Shown here piece by piece: positions 45,727 to 54,615 of a stretch of 64,000 nt of DNA. Both the position numbers and the translations under genes were made by a program. This DNA is from Marivivens donghaensis (GTDB lineage: Bacteria; Pseudomonadota; Alphaproteobacteria; Rhodobacterales; Rhodobacteraceae). Every line of letters begins with the position of its first letter. Within the stretch, counting starts at the first letter, position 1. Below the pieces are notes generated by a model. It was not told the origin of the DNA, did not search any database, and worked only from the letters and a program-made list of their open reading frames with translations. Where the stretch lies: the NCBI RefSeq assembly GCF_023541015.1, contig NZ_JALNPR010000003.1:310001-374000 (forward strand), read 5' to 3'.

Positions 45727-47134
45727 AGACGGCATCCGGTAGGCTAAAGACAATCTGCGGGAAGGTGTACATGAGTAACATGGCTATCACGACCATACCG
45801 CAATACGGCAGCACGCCCTTGAAGATCTCGAGCAGTTTGACCTGCGGCGGTGCGATACCTTTGAGGTAGTACGCACTCATCGCCATTGGTGGGGTCAAGA
45901 AGCTGGTCTGAAGGTTCAGCGCCACGAGCACACCAAAGAACAGCGGATCAATCCCGAACATCGGCAGAAGCGGCAGGAAGATTGGCACGAAAATGATGAT
46001 GATTTCGGACCATTCCAGCGGCCAGCCGAGAAGGAATATGATCAACTGAGCGATGATCAGGAACTGGATCGGTGTCAGATCGAGGTGGGTCACAAACTCT
46101 GCGATCACCTGTTCACCGCCCAAGTAGCTGAAGACAGCCGAGAACACATAAGAACCAACGAACAGCCAGCACACCATCGCGGTGGTGCGGACAGTCAGAT
46201 AGACGCTTTCGCGCAGACGATCAAAGGTCATTGCACGGTAGGCAATCGCCAGAACCATACCACCCAGCGCACCGATAGAGGCTGCCTCGGTCGGGGTTGC
46301 CAGACCAAAGAGGATGGAACCAAGAACCGAGAGGATAAGGATCGCAAGCGGCAGGAAGCTGGTGGCCAGCATCCAGAGCATTTTGCCCGTCGGAACCTCG
46401 GGCAGTTCTTCTTTGGTCGGTTTCGGCGCGAGTTTCGGGTTCAGGATCGACCGCACAACGATGTAAGTGATGTAGAGGCCAACCAGCACGAGACCCGGCA
46501 GCAGAGCCGCAGCGTAGAGGCGTACGATCGAAACGCCCGACGATGCTGCGTAAACGATCAGCATGATCGACGGCGGGATCAGAATACCCAGCGTACCGCC
46601 CGCACAGATGATACCAGCCGCAAAGCTGTGATCGTAGCGCATCTTAAGCATCTGCGGCAGCGCCAAGAGGCCCATCAGGGTCACAACCGCGCCCACGATA
46701 CCCGTTGCGGTCGCAAAGAGCGCACAAGTGATAAGAGCCGCCACGCCGAGCGAACCTGGGATGTTGCGCGATGCGAGTGCAAGCGTGCTGAACAGCTTAT
46801 CAACGATGTTCGCACGTTCCACGATGTAGCCCATAAAGAGGAACAGCGGGATCGCCGTGAGAACTTCGTTTGATATGACTGAGTAGGTTTGGTTGATGAA
46901 GAGGTCGAAGATACGGTTGTTATAGAACCCCTCTAGCCACAGAGAGGTCGAGTCCCACCAACCAGCGTCTTCTGTCAGTCGGTTAAAGCTGCGCCACATG
47001 CGGGCAGCGTCAAAATAGGCGTAGTAGCCAAAGCCTAGGCCAATCGCCATGAGCGTATAGGCAATCGGGAAGCCCAAAAACACGCAGGCAATAAAGATGC
47101 CCAGCATGGTAAGAGCGATTTGCGGATCGGTCAC
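45710..47134 (-). CDS. dctM: TRAP transporter large permease subunit
   Basis: 474-residue integral membrane protein, the ion-coupled channel-forming subunit of a tripartite (TRAP) importer. About 12 hydrophobic segments, including IALTMLGIFIACVFLGFPIAY, ALFATATGIVGAVVTLMGLLALP and ILIPPSIMLIVYA, features of the DctM (large) family. GTG start 47134 with TGGAG 8 bases upstream. The region after the first helix (MWRSFNRLTEDAGWW...) is longer than in typical DctM, a feature of the subclass that goes with TakP-like binding proteins. Same operon as dctQ and dctP. Confidence 0.95.
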   Translation of the reverse strand: MTDPQIALTMLGIFIACVFLGFPIAYTLMAIGLGFGYYAYFDAARMWRSFNRLTEDAGWWDSTSLWLEGFYNNRIFDLFINQTYSVISNEVLTAIPLFLFMGYIVERANIVDKLFSTLALASRNIPGSLGVAALITCALFATATGIVGAVVTLMGLLALPQMLKMRYDHSFAAGIICAGGTLGILIPPSIMLIVYAASSGVSIVRLYAAALLPGLVLVGLYITYIVVRSILNPKLAPKPTKEELPEVPTGKMLWMLATSFLPLAILILSVLGSILFGLATPTEAASIGALGGMVLAIAYRAMTFDRLRESVYLTVRTTAMVCWLFVGSYVFSAVFSYLGGEQVIAEFVTHLDLTPIQFLIIAQLIIFLLGWPLEWSEIIIIFVPIFLPLLPMFGIDPLFFGVLVALNLQTSFLTPPMAMSAYYLKGIAPPQVKLLEIFKGVLPYCGMVVIAMLLMYTFPQIVFSLPDAVYGPQR

Positions 47135-47193
47135 GGTGTGAACTCCAGTAATAGGACGGCAGATGAGTAGGTCTCAGCCAGATGGGGACCTGA

Positions 47194-47763
47194 TTATTTG
47201 CCCTCAGATGCCTGTTTCATAAGTAGGGTTTCGGTTTCCTCTACGTCCGACGCCATCGGGGGCCACTTGCCCTCTTTGATGCAGATGATGCAGCGGAACA
47301 CTTGCGCGATACCTTGGATCAAGAGCAAAAGGCCTGCCGCAACGATCACAGTTTTGAACTGATAGATTGGAATGCCTGCGGGGCTGTTCACCGAAACCTC
47401 AGTGTAGCTCCACGACCGGCTTGCGTATTTCCAGCCCGAAAAGATGAGCGCGAGGATACCGGGGAAGAAGAACAGGATGTAGAGTGTCAGGTCGACAATC
47501 GCCTGAGTCCGTTCCCGCCACAGCCGGTAGAGGAAGTCGCCGCGCACGTGCCCGCCACGCGACAGGGTGTAGGCGCCGCCCATCATGAACAACGTCCCAT
47601 ACATGATAAAGCTGATGTCCAGCGACCACGGTGTGGGGCTGTTCAACAGATACCGAACGAAGACCTCGTAGCTCATGCCAAGGGTCATCAGGATGATCAG
47701 CCATCCAAAAGCCTTGCCGAACCACGCAGATACAGTATCGGCAAATCGGATATATTTTAGCAT
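47194..47763 (-). CDS. dctQ: TRAP transporter small permease subunit
   Basis: 189-residue membrane protein with four hydrophobic helices (KAFGWLIILMTLGMSYEVFVRY, IMYGTLFMMGGAYTLSRGGHVRGD, LYILFFFPGILALIFSGW, VIVAAGLLLLIQGIAQVFR). The S-R-G-G-H-V-R-G-D loop is the DctQ signature. GGAG lies 7 bases before ATG 47763. It is separated from dctP by an internal terminator hairpin, a usual arrangement that lets the binding protein be made in excess. Confidence 0.93.
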   Translation of the reverse strand: MLKYIRFADTVSAWFGKAFGWLIILMTLGMSYEVFVRYLLNSPTPWSLDISFIMYGTLFMMGGAYTLSRGGHVRGDFLYRLWRERTQAIVDLTLYILFFFPGILALIFSGWKYASRSWSYTEVSVNSPAGIPIYQFKTVIVAAGLLLLIQGIAQVFRCIICIKEGKWPPMASDVEETETLLMKQASEGK

Positions 47764-47794
47764 TCGTAACTCCAGTCCGGACCAATCCTAGGTG

Positions 47795-47822
47795 AAAAAG
47801 GCGCGGTCCCCCGCGCCTTTTT
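47795..47822 (-). terminator. Intra-operon terminator/attenuator between dctP and dctQ
   Basis: AAAAAGGCGCGG and CCGCGCCTTTTT form a 12-bp perfect stem with a TCCC/GGGA loop and T-run on the minus strand, just after the dctP stop (47831). Partial read-through would give more binding protein than permease. Confidence 0.85.
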
Positions 47823-47830
47823 GCTGATGA

Positions 47831-48970
47831 TCAGAGCTTCAGCTTACCCGGGAAATAGTGGTCATATGCGAGGCCGAGGTCAGGTGCGTTCATCAGTTCG
47901 TAGTACGCAACTTTTTCGGTCCAAGCACGCTGGCTTTCCATGACACGTGCGTTGAACTCATCCGTTTCCAGATCAGCAATCAGCGTGTCCCAAGCGGCCA
48001 ACTGACCCGCGAGAATTTCTTTGGACGTACGGTGGACGGTGACGCCCTCGTCCGACTGAAGTTCTGCGAGGTCTTTCGAATATTCGCGCATCGCCAGAGC
48101 GGTGTTCGAGGTCGAAGACGCTTCAACTGCGTGCTTGAGGATCGCCTGCAGGTCTTCTGGCAGGTCTTCCATGAAGTCTTTGTTGAAGAGGAATTCGAAC
48201 GATTCCGACGCCTGGTGATAGGACGACAGGTAGTAGTTCTTAGCAACGTCCTGTGCGCCGAAACGACGGTCCGACGACGGGTTGTTGAATTCGAACGCGT
48301 CGATCACGCCACGCTCCATTGCGGGAACGATTTCACCGCCCGGAAGCTGTGCAACAGACATACCCATGCTCTGCAGAAGGTCAGCCGCCAGACCCACAGT
48401 ACGGTATTTAAAGCCGTTGAGGTCTTCGACGGTGTTCACTTCCTGTTTGAACCAGCCAAACGGCTGTGCAGGCATCGGCATACCCATCATACCGATGACG
48501 TTCAGGCCGAGGATATCTTGGGTCAGTTCGCGATACAGCTCTGCGCCGCCACCCTGATAGAACCAGGCCTGCATTGTTGTAGCAGAGCCACCGAAAACAG
48601 GGCCGGTGCCGAAGAACGACGCCGCTTTGGATTTGCCGTACCAGTACACAGGCACAGTGTGCGCAGCGTCGAGAACGCCGTCATGCACAGCGTCCATCAC
48701 CTGGAACGCGGCAACAACTGCGCCTGCGGGCAGAAGGTCGATCTTAATGCGGCCACCGGACATAGCCTCAACGCGGTCAACGTATTCGCGCGCGAAATCC
48801 ATCCAGATGTCCGACGCAGACCAAGATGTCTGCATTTTCATCACGATCGGAGATTGGGCCAATACCGGCGGAGCCGCCAGAACGGTTGCGGCAGCAGCCG
48901 AACCACCTAGGGCACCGGTACGAATAAAGGAACGGCGCGACAAACGCGCAGTGTCAGTTTTCTTAGTCAT
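47831..48970 (-). CDS. dctP: TRAP transporter substrate-binding protein (TakP/lactate-type)
   Basis: About 379 residues, periplasmic receptor. A Tat signal is clear (RLSRRSFIRTGALGGSAAAA, cleavage near VLA-QS). The mature part (QTSWSASDIWMDFAREYVDR, GGRIKIDLLPAGAVVAAFQV) and the central F-N-N-P-S-S-D block resemble DctP members that bind 2-oxo or 2-hydroxy monocarboxylates such as pyruvate-like acids or lactate. ATG 48970 follows GGGAGGACATCA; the longer reading from 49003 has no such site. First gene of the TRAP operon; a palindrome shared with the glcD promoter lies 97 bases upstream, pointing to a glycolate-type substrate. Confidence 0.94.
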   Translation of the reverse strand: MTKKTDTARLSRRSFIRTGALGGSAAAATVLAAPPVLAQSPIVMKMQTSWSASDIWMDFAREYVDRVEAMSGGRIKIDLLPAGAVVAAFQVMDAVHDGVLDAAHTVPVYWYGKSKAASFFGTGPVFGGSATTMQAWFYQGGGAELYRELTQDILGLNVIGMMGMPMPAQPFGWFKQEVNTVEDLNGFKYRTVGLAADLLQSMGMSVAQLPGGEIVPAMERGVIDAFEFNNPSSDRRFGAQDVAKNYYLSSYHQASESFEFLFNKDFMEDLPEDLQAILKHAVEASSTSNTALAMREYSKDLAELQSDEGVTVHRTSKEILAGQLAAWDTLIADLETDEFNARVMESQRAWTEKVAYYELMNAPDLGLAYDHYFPGKLKL

Positions 48971-49066
48971 TGATGTCCTCCCAGACGATTTCGGACACAT
49001 CATGTGTCGTTAATCTATCTCATACGGTAGAAGGCCTTTCATCAAAATCAAGCAAATAAATTTATC

Positions 49067-49084
49067 TTTTCCACCAGATGGAAA
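49067..49084. promoter_or_regulatory. IclR-type operator upstream of TRAP operon
   Basis: TTTTCCACCAGATGGAAA, with arms TTTCCA and TGGAAA, matches the glcD-upstream site (40690-40710) at 17 of 18 positions. It lies in the 153-base gap between the hydroxyacid dehydrogenase stop and the dctP start. Confidence 0.7.
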
Positions 49085-49123
49085 TCAAAATGAAAAAGAA
49101 AAAATTATCCTTTATTTTTAATA

Positions 49124-50086
49124 TTATGCCACGCGGTCATGGGGCTCTTCGCCCTTGAAATAAGCGTCCAGATTGTCGAGTGCACGATAGCCCATGGCAT
49201 CCCGTGTCTCTTCGGTTGCCGAGCCAATATGCGGCAACATGAATATATTCTGCAAGGCAGCGAGCTTTGGGTTTCCGCCCGGCTCTGTTTGGAAAACATC
49301 CAACCCTGCCGCGAACAATTTACCTGACGTCAAAGCGTCAATGAGAGCGGTTTCATCAACCAATGCGCCCCGCGCCGTGTTCACCAGAATCGCCCGATCA
49401 GGCAAAAGCGCAAGGGTTTTGGCGTTGATGATTCCAGCGTTTTCGGCCGTGGATGGGCAATGGAGGCTCAACACATCCGAACAGGCGAGAAGGCCTTCGA
49501 GGGTGTCGTGATAGATCGCGCCTTTTTCAAGGTGTTCGGGCAAACGGCGACGGTTGTGGTAATGGATTTCCATTCCAAACCCGCGCGCCCGTTCAGCGGT
49601 GACTTGGCCGACCCGCCCCATGCCCAGAACGCCAAACCGTTTGGAGGTCACCTGACGCCCGACCATGAAGGCAGGCGACCAGAAATTCCATTGACCAGAG
49701 CGCACCATCGCGTCCCCTTCGGCCCCGCGCCGCGCAGCGCCGAGCATGCAGAGCATCGCGATTTCAGCAGTCGCATCCGACAGCACATCAGGGGTGTTTG
49801 TGACGACAATCCCCGCCGCTTTGGCAGCAGTAAGGTCAACGTGATCAGTGCCGACCGAATGGTTGGCGATGATCTTTAGCCCCGCGCCGATCTCAGCGAT
49901 TACATCGGCGCTGAAAAGTTCGGAATGGCAGGGCAGTACGGCGTCAACAGTGCGGCAAGCCGCGATCAGTTCATCGCGGGTGAACAGACGGTCCGCGGGG
50001 TTAAAGGTCACGTCATAGTCACGCGCCGCGCGCGCCTCCACGTCGGGCCGTAGTTTACGCGTAATCAGCAATTTCGGCTTGGTCAC
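49124..50086 (-). CDS. D-isomer-specific 2-hydroxyacid dehydrogenase (glyoxylate/hydroxypyruvate reductase type)
   Basis: 320-residue NAD(P)-dependent enzyme. Rossmann motif GVLGMGRVGQVTAERARGFG near residues 153-172, catalytic Arg in VNTARGALVDETAL, Glu in DVFQTEPGGNP and His in LPHIGSATEETRDAM. These fit glyoxylate, hydroxypyruvate or glycerate dehydrogenases (GhrB/GyaR-like). GTG start 50086 with AAGGAG 8 bases upstream. Between the TRAP operon and the oxoacid reductase, it probably balances glyoxylate and glycolate, or forms glycerate. Confidence 0.92.
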   Translation of the reverse strand: MTKPKLLITRKLRPDVEARAARDYDVTFNPADRLFTRDELIAACRTVDAVLPCHSELFSADVIAEIGAGLKIIANHSVGTDHVDLTAAKAAGIVVTNTPDVLSDATAEIAMLCMLGAARRGAEGDAMVRSGQWNFWSPAFMVGRQVTSKRFGVLGMGRVGQVTAERARGFGMEIHYHNRRRLPEHLEKGAIYHDTLEGLLACSDVLSLHCPSTAENAGIINAKTLALLPDRAILVNTARGALVDETALIDALTSGKLFAAGLDVFQTEPGGNPKLAALQNIFMLPHIGSATEETRDAMGYRALDNLDAYFKGEEPHDRVA

Positions 50087-50141
50087 GGTCGTCTCCTTCG
50101 TGGGGCGCGGCGGTTCGTTTCGTTACATGGGACGCGAGGGA

Positions 50142-51014
50142 TTACCCCGCCGCACGAAGACGTTTGATGAGCGATGACGTATCCCAACGTCCGCCGCCCA
50201 TCTTTTGAACGTCCTTATAAAATTGATCGACCAGCGCAGTGACAGGCAGGCTTGCCCCTGTTTCATCTGCGGTCGATAGACAAATACCCAGGTCCTTGCG
50301 CATCCAATCCACGGCAAAGCCATGTTCGAAATGGTCGTCGATCATAGTTTGATAGCGGTTCGACATTTGCCAGCTGCCCGCAGCGCCTTGGCTGATCACT
50401 TCGACCACGGATGCACCGTCGAGGCCTGCTTTTTCCGCGAAATGCAGCGCCTCTGACAGACCCTGAACGAGGCCCGCGATGGCGATCTGGTTGCACATCT
50501 TGGTCATTTGACCCGCTCCAGAGTCGCCGATGCGACGGCAGATGCGCGCGTAAGAGGCAATCACAGGTTCAGCTGTGTCATATTGCTCCTGAACACCGCC
50601 GCACATGACCGACAGCACGCCATTTTCGGCACCCGCCTGTCCACCCGAAACGGGCGCGTCCACAAACCCGAGACCGAGCGCCTCAGCCGCGGCGAACAGT
50701 TCGCGTGTCACAGCGGCAGACACGGTGGTGTGGTCGACAAAAATCGCGCCCTTTGACATGCCCGCAAAGGCACCGTCAGCGCCTGTGCAGACGCCGCGCA
50801 AATCGTCATCGTTTCCAACGCAGGCGAATACAATGTCCGCACCCTCAGCCGCTTCACGTGGGGTGGCTGCCATCGCGCCGCCGTGCTGGGCGACCCATTT
50901 TTCGGCCTTGGCCGCGGTGCGGTTATAGACGGTGACGTCATGCCCCTTGGCCTGCAAATGGCCCGCCATCGGGTAACCCATCACGCCAAGCCCTAAAAAT
51001 GCTACCTTTGTCAT
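50142..51014 (-). CDS. 2-hydroxy-3-oxopropionate reductase / 3-hydroxyisobutyrate dehydrogenase family
   Basis: About 290 residues of the beta-hydroxyacid dehydrogenase family. N-terminal FLGLGVMGYPMAGHLQAKG, substrate-binding DAPVSGGQAGAENGVLSVM and catalytic Lys in GQMTKMCNQI near residue 173. ATG 51014 is preferred since GGGAGG sits 6 bases upstream; the in-frame ATG at 51020 is too close. In this context tartronate semialdehyde reductase (GlxR/GarR) is attractive because that step uses glyoxylate-derived carbon, but no glyoxylate carboligase is present in the window. Confidence 0.9.
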   Translation of the reverse strand: MTKVAFLGLGVMGYPMAGHLQAKGHDVTVYNRTAAKAEKWVAQHGGAMAATPREAAEGADIVFACVGNDDDLRGVCTGADGAFAGMSKGAIFVDHTTVSAAVTRELFAAAEALGLGFVDAPVSGGQAGAENGVLSVMCGGVQEQYDTAEPVIASYARICRRIGDSGAGQMTKMCNQIAIAGLVQGLSEALHFAEKAGLDGASVVEVISQGAAGSWQMSNRYQTMIDDHFEHGFAVDWMRKDLGICLSTADETGASLPVTALVDQFYKDVQKMGGGRWDTSSLIKRLRAAG

Positions 51015-51151
51015 CGACATCCTCCCTCATTCGAATTCTTGGAATTGGTGAATAGTTAGGTCTAATTTTGCAAGCACAAAACTTTTTGCATTTGCGGCGG
51101 TTCGGGCGTCATTTCTGATCGCCCTCCACCGCCGGATTTTCGGCCCCATCG

Positions 51152-52027
51152 TCACATCAAGGCCAGCCATAGCCCGAGGGGCAAAACGATCAGACTGCCG
51201 AAATGACCTGTGACGACCATCGAGGCGACCTTGTTCGGCTCTGCATCGTATTTGTCGGCGAGCATGTAGTTGAACACAGCGGACGGCAGACAGGCAAACA
51301 GGATCAGCGCGCCGCGTTCGATCCCTTCGAGCGGAATGAACAACAGTATGATGTAGCAAGCAAACATCCGCGCCAGCGTGGTCAGTGCGGTGCCGCGCAC
51401 GCCTACACCGACATCGCTGATTGCACTGGTGGACAGCCGCGCACCGAGTGACAAAAGCATCGTCGGCACAAGGATATTCCCGATCATCGTCAGCGGTGTA
51501 TCGACCCATTTCGGGAAGGTCAGGCCAAGCTGTGAAACGGCTATTCCCGCAACCGTCGCCCAGACCAGAGGATTGGTGAACACGATCCGCCAATGAGTTC
51601 GGCCACTCATCACGCCTGCGCCGAGTGTGAAATGGAGGATGTTCGATAGGACGAGCAAAACCACCGCAATCGGCAGTCCTTCAGGCCCAAAGGCGAGCAC
51701 GATCAAAGGAATGCCAACGGGTCCGACATTGCCGAACATGACGCAGGGCAAAAGGGAACGCCAATTCGCACCCGAGAACCGAGCGAAGGGGTAGGCCAAC
51801 AAACCACTGGCGAGGATGAGCAGCACAGAGGCCATTGCAAACATCGCCGCTGACAGCGGATCGAAGTCTTTATTCGAGAGCGACGTGAAAATTAAAACGG
51901 GTAGCGCGATATCGACGATCATGCGGTTAATGCCAGACAAATCGGGCTTTACCGCACGGCTGTAAACAAATCCGACCGAGATGATTATGAAGATGGGCAG
52001 GACTACTTCGAGAATTTGGAAAATCAT
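51152..52027 (-). CDS. AEC family (auxin efflux carrier-like) permease
   Basis: About 291 residues with ten hydrophobic segments in two five-helix halves (MIFQILEVVLPIFIIISVGF at the start; SLIVLPLGLWLALM at the end). Bacterial AEC members transport mono- or dicarboxylates such as malate or malonate. ATG 52027 with GTGGGACAC before it; GTG 52036 also possible. It lies next to the C2-acid genes, 124 bases after the reductase start, and may handle an organic acid product. Low certainty on substrate. Confidence 0.88.
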   Translation of the reverse strand: MIFQILEVVLPIFIIISVGFVYSRAVKPDLSGINRMIVDIALPVLIFTSLSNKDFDPLSAAMFAMASVLLILASGLLAYPFARFSGANWRSLLPCVMFGNVGPVGIPLIVLAFGPEGLPIAVVLLVLSNILHFTLGAGVMSGRTHWRIVFTNPLVWATVAGIAVSQLGLTFPKWVDTPLTMIGNILVPTMLLSLGARLSTSAISDVGVGVRGTALTTLARMFACYIILLFIPLEGIERGALILFACLPSAVFNYMLADKYDAEPNKVASMVVTGHFGSLIVLPLGLWLALM

Positions 52028-52308
52028 GTGTCCCACATTTCTTTAGACCGCTCACTTTGGTTTCATAAGGCAGCGGACTTTCATTTGCAGTCAAGGCGCC
52101 AACTTGGCTGAACTAGAGCGGGCAAACGGTCGGGCAAGGATGCCCCGCCACGGTGGTCCCCGTTTTCGTTTGCGTAAAGGCGGACACTCTGCTAGAAGGC
52201 GTATGCAATCTGAATTTCGACACTGTTCCTTACCCGGCCCAGCTATTCGACGTTGAGCTGCCGGCGGCGTCGCGTTTTGCGGGCGCCTTAACATAAAGGA
52301 ACTACACC

Positions 52309-52515
52309 ATGGCTAATGGTACCGTAAAATGGTTTAACTCGACCAAAGGCTTCGGCTTCATTGAAGTTGAAGGCGCACGTAACGACGTTTTCGTTCACAT
52401 CTCTGCTGTTGAGCGCGCTGGCCTGACCGGTCTGAAAGACGGTCAAGCGGTTACTTTCGACATCGAATCCGGCCGTGACGGTCGCGAGTCGGCTTCGAAC
52501 CTCGCTCTGGCATAA
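52309..52515 (+). CDS. cspA: Cold-shock protein (CspA family)
   Basis: 68-residue single cold-shock domain: [20 protein letters not shown] with RNP1 (K-G-F-G-F-I) and [10 protein letters not shown] as RNP2. Single-stranded nucleic-acid chaperone acting on mRNA. AAAGGAAC precedes ATG 52309. The 281-base leader region (52028-52308) holds no gene; a long untranslated leader is common for cspA genes and may occur here. A clear terminator follows. Confidence 0.97.
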   Translation: MANGTVKWFNSTKGFGFIEVEGARNDVFVHISAVERAGLTGLKDGQAVTFDIESGRDGRESASNLALA

Positions 52516-52545
52516 TCGCCGATCGAATATGTCCTTCGGGACCGG

Positions 52546-52571
52546 AACAGGGCGCAGTTTTGCGCCCTGTT
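52546..52571 (+). terminator. Intrinsic terminator after cspA
   Basis: AACAGGGCGCA pairs with TGCGCCCTGTT over GTTT, followed by TTT. It starts 31 bases past the cspA stop. Confidence 0.88.
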
Positions 52572-52693
52572 TTCGTTTGAGCCTTATGCCGCGTGGACAT
52601 TCGGCCCCCTCTCTGGCACTCTGCACCTGAGAGGCAAATCAGCCCAACAAAGCCCACGTTGATGGGTGGGGCGTTTAATCGGCAGAGGTTTTT

Positions 52694-53011
52694 ATGGTCC
52701 GTTTTGTGATGGCCGGCATGGCTTGTTTGGCACTGATGTCCTGTGGTGGTGGACGATCGGGCGCGTCTGGCGATATTTCGAAGGCTTGTATGTCGAGCCA
52801 CCGCACCGCTGCGAACCCTGCGCTCTGTTCCTGCATCCAGCGGGCGGCGAACCAGACCCTACGCGGGTCGGATCAGACCCGCGCGGCGGAACTCTTCGGC
52901 GATCCGCAAAAAGCTCAAGATACGCGCCAATCCGACAACCCCGCGACCGAGGCGTTTTGGCTGCGCTACAAGAACTTCGCTCAGACCGCCGAAACCATGT
53001 GCCGCGCGTGA
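52694..53011 (+). CDS. Small lipoprotein with conserved Cys/Ala-rich motif
   Basis: 105 residues. A lipoprotein signal is visible (MVRFVMAGMACLALMSCGGG, lipobox L-M-S-C with Cys17). The mature part has K-A-C-M-S-S, L-C-S-C-I-Q-R-A-A-N-Q-T-L, and F-W-x-R-Y-K-N-F-A-x-x-A-E-T-M-C near the end, giving several paired cysteines. Similar small Rhodobacterales proteins carry transporter-type names in databases, but no transport feature is present. Likely an inner- or outer-membrane lipoprotein of unknown role. Converges closely with the SDR gene (4-base gap). Confidence 0.78.
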   Translation: MVRFVMAGMACLALMSCGGGRSGASGDISKACMSSHRTAANPALCSCIQRAANQTLRGSDQTRAAELFGDPQKAQDTRQSDNPATEAFWLRYKNFAQTAETMCRA

Positions 53012-53015
53012 TCGA

Positions 53016-53768
53016 TTAAATCGATCCCGCATCCACAACGTAGTTCGTCGCCGTGCACATCTTTGCGTCGTCAGAGGCAAGGAACAGCACCATGCGTGCA
53101 ACGTAGATCGGATCGATCAGATCGGGCAGGCACTGGCGTTCTTTGTGTTTCGCGATGCCTTCGGGCGTGACCCAAAGCTGTTTCTGCCGTTCGGTCATAA
53201 TCCAACCCGGAACCACGGTGTTCACACGGATGCGATGCGGGCCGAGGTCACGCGCCATGCCACGGGTCATACCGTGCACAGCGGCCTTTGCAGTGGTGTA
53301 AGAGGGCATACCGCCTGCGGCTTCCCACCAGCTGTTTGACCCCATGTTGATGATCGACCCGCCCCCTTTAGAGATCATGCCGTCGGCAACGGCTTGGATC
53401 GCAAAGAACATATGGCGCAGGTTGGTCGCTTGACGCTGGTCCCAGTATTCAGGCGTTACATCGCGCCAATCGTGACGGTCATCGCGGGCGGCGTTGTTGA
53501 CCAGAACGTCCGCATAGCCGACCTCGTTCTCAAGCGCGGCAAAGGCCACGCGGAGGGCCTCGATATCCGTCAGGTCCGCAGCTGCAAAGGTCAGATCACC
53601 GTCGACTTCGTCCATCAGTTTAACGGCCGCGTCCTCATCGATGTCGATAAAGCCGACCTGCGCTCCTTGGGCTGCAAAAGCCCGCACAATATCCGCACCA
53701 ATGCCTGACGCACCGCCTGTGACGAAAACGACTTTGTCTTTTAGGCTCGGGTAGTTTGCGAATGTCAT
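53016..53768 (-). CDS. SDR family oxidoreductase
   Basis: About 250 residues. VVFVTGGASGIGADIVRAF cofactor motif, VLVNNAARDD, catalytic Ser in INMGSNSWWEAAGG, Y-T-T-A-K with Tyr/Lys near residues 155-159, and VNTVVPGWIMTERQ. The W-W after the catalytic Ser and the W-V-T-P-E-G segment resemble sugar or polyol dehydrogenases of this family. ATG 53768 follows AAGGAGAATACGA; upstream in-frame starts run into the divergent hisF region. Substrate not determined. Confidence 0.91.
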   Translation of the reverse strand: MTFANYPSLKDKVVFVTGGASGIGADIVRAFAAQGAQVGFIDIDEDAAVKLMDEVDGDLTFAAADLTDIEALRVAFAALENEVGYADVLVNNAARDDRHDWRDVTPEYWDQRQATNLRHMFFAIQAVADGMISKGGGSIINMGSNSWWEAAGGMPSYTTAKAAVHGMTRGMARDLGPHRIRVNTVVPGWIMTERQKQLWVTPEGIAKHKERQCLPDLIDPIYVARMVLFLASDDAKMCTATNYVVDAGSI

Positions 53769-53856
53769 TCGTATTCTCCTTATTTGTGCGGACCATTTCA
53801 CACCACGGCGCAAACGACAACTTGCCCGTTGCGCCCTGCCCGCGTAAGGAAAGGTC

Positions 53857-54615
53857 ATGCTAAAGACCCGTATCATTCCCTGCCTAGATGTCGCTGATGG
53901 CCGCGTGGTCAAGGGCGTCAATTTCGTTGACCTGATCGACGCCGGTGATCCCGTCGAAGCCGCAAAGGCCTATGACGCCGCAGGTGCGGACGAACTGTGT
54001 TTCCTCGATATTCATGCGACCCATGAAAACCGTGGCACGATGTTCGATCTGGTGACCCGCACAGCAGAGGCCTGTTTCATGCCCCTCACGGTGGGTGGCG
54101 GCGTTCGGACGCACAATGACGTTCGGGCGCTTTTGTTGGCCGGTGCGGATAAGGTGTCGTTCAATTCGGCGGCTGTTGCGGACCCTGATGTGCTGACGGA
54201 CGCGGCGATGCGGTTCGGGTCGCAGTGCATCGTTTGTGCGATTGACGCGAAAACCGTTGAACCTGGCCGTTGGGAAATTTTCACCCACGGCGGACGTAAG
54301 CCCACGGGCATTGATGCGGTCGAGTTTGCAATCACCGCGATGGAGAAAGGCGCAGGGGAAATCCTGCTGACCTCAATGGATCGCGACGGGACCAAGGCGG
54401 GCTTTAACTTGCCCCTGACCAAAGCCATTTCGGACGCGGTGGATATTCCTGTGATCGCTTCGGGCGGTGTGGGGAACCTTGATCACCTTGTTGAGGGTGT
54501 GACCAAGGGTGGTGCGTCGGCTGTTCTCGCGGCGTCGATTTTCCACTTTGGCACCTACACAATCGGTGAGGCCAAAGAACACATGGCCGCTGCCGGCATT
54601 CCAGTGAGGCTCTGA
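53857..54615 (+). CDS. hisF: Imidazole glycerol phosphate synthase cyclase subunit
   Basis: Closes the imidazole ring in histidine synthesis together with HisH. 252-residue beta/alpha barrel with [19 protein letters not shown] (catalytic Asp11-equivalent) at the N-terminus, [17 protein letters not shown] (second Asp region), and [16 protein letters not shown]. Its stop overlaps the hisE start by one base. The other his genes expected upstream (hisB, hisH, hisA) are absent here, so hisF-hisE is either a separate transcript or the tail of an operon disrupted by the SDR/lipoprotein pair. Confidence 0.97.
   Translation: MLKTRIIPCLDVADGRVVKGVNFVDLIDAGDPVEAAKAYDAAGADELCFLDIHATHENRGTMFDLVTRTAEACFMPLTVGGGVRTHNDVRALLLAGADKVSFNSAAVADPDVLTDAAMRFGSQCIVCAIDAKTVEPGRWEIFTHGGRKPTGIDAVEFAITAMEKGAGEILLTSMDRDGTKAGFNLPLTKAISDAVDIPVIASGGVGNLDHLVEGVTKGGASAVLAASIFHFGTYTIGEAKEHMAAAGIPVRL

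Noticed and set aside
52091-52294. 67-codon minus-strand frame upstream of cspA
   Set aside because: Arg/Pro-rich translation without ribosome binding site in the leader region of cspA; no motif.
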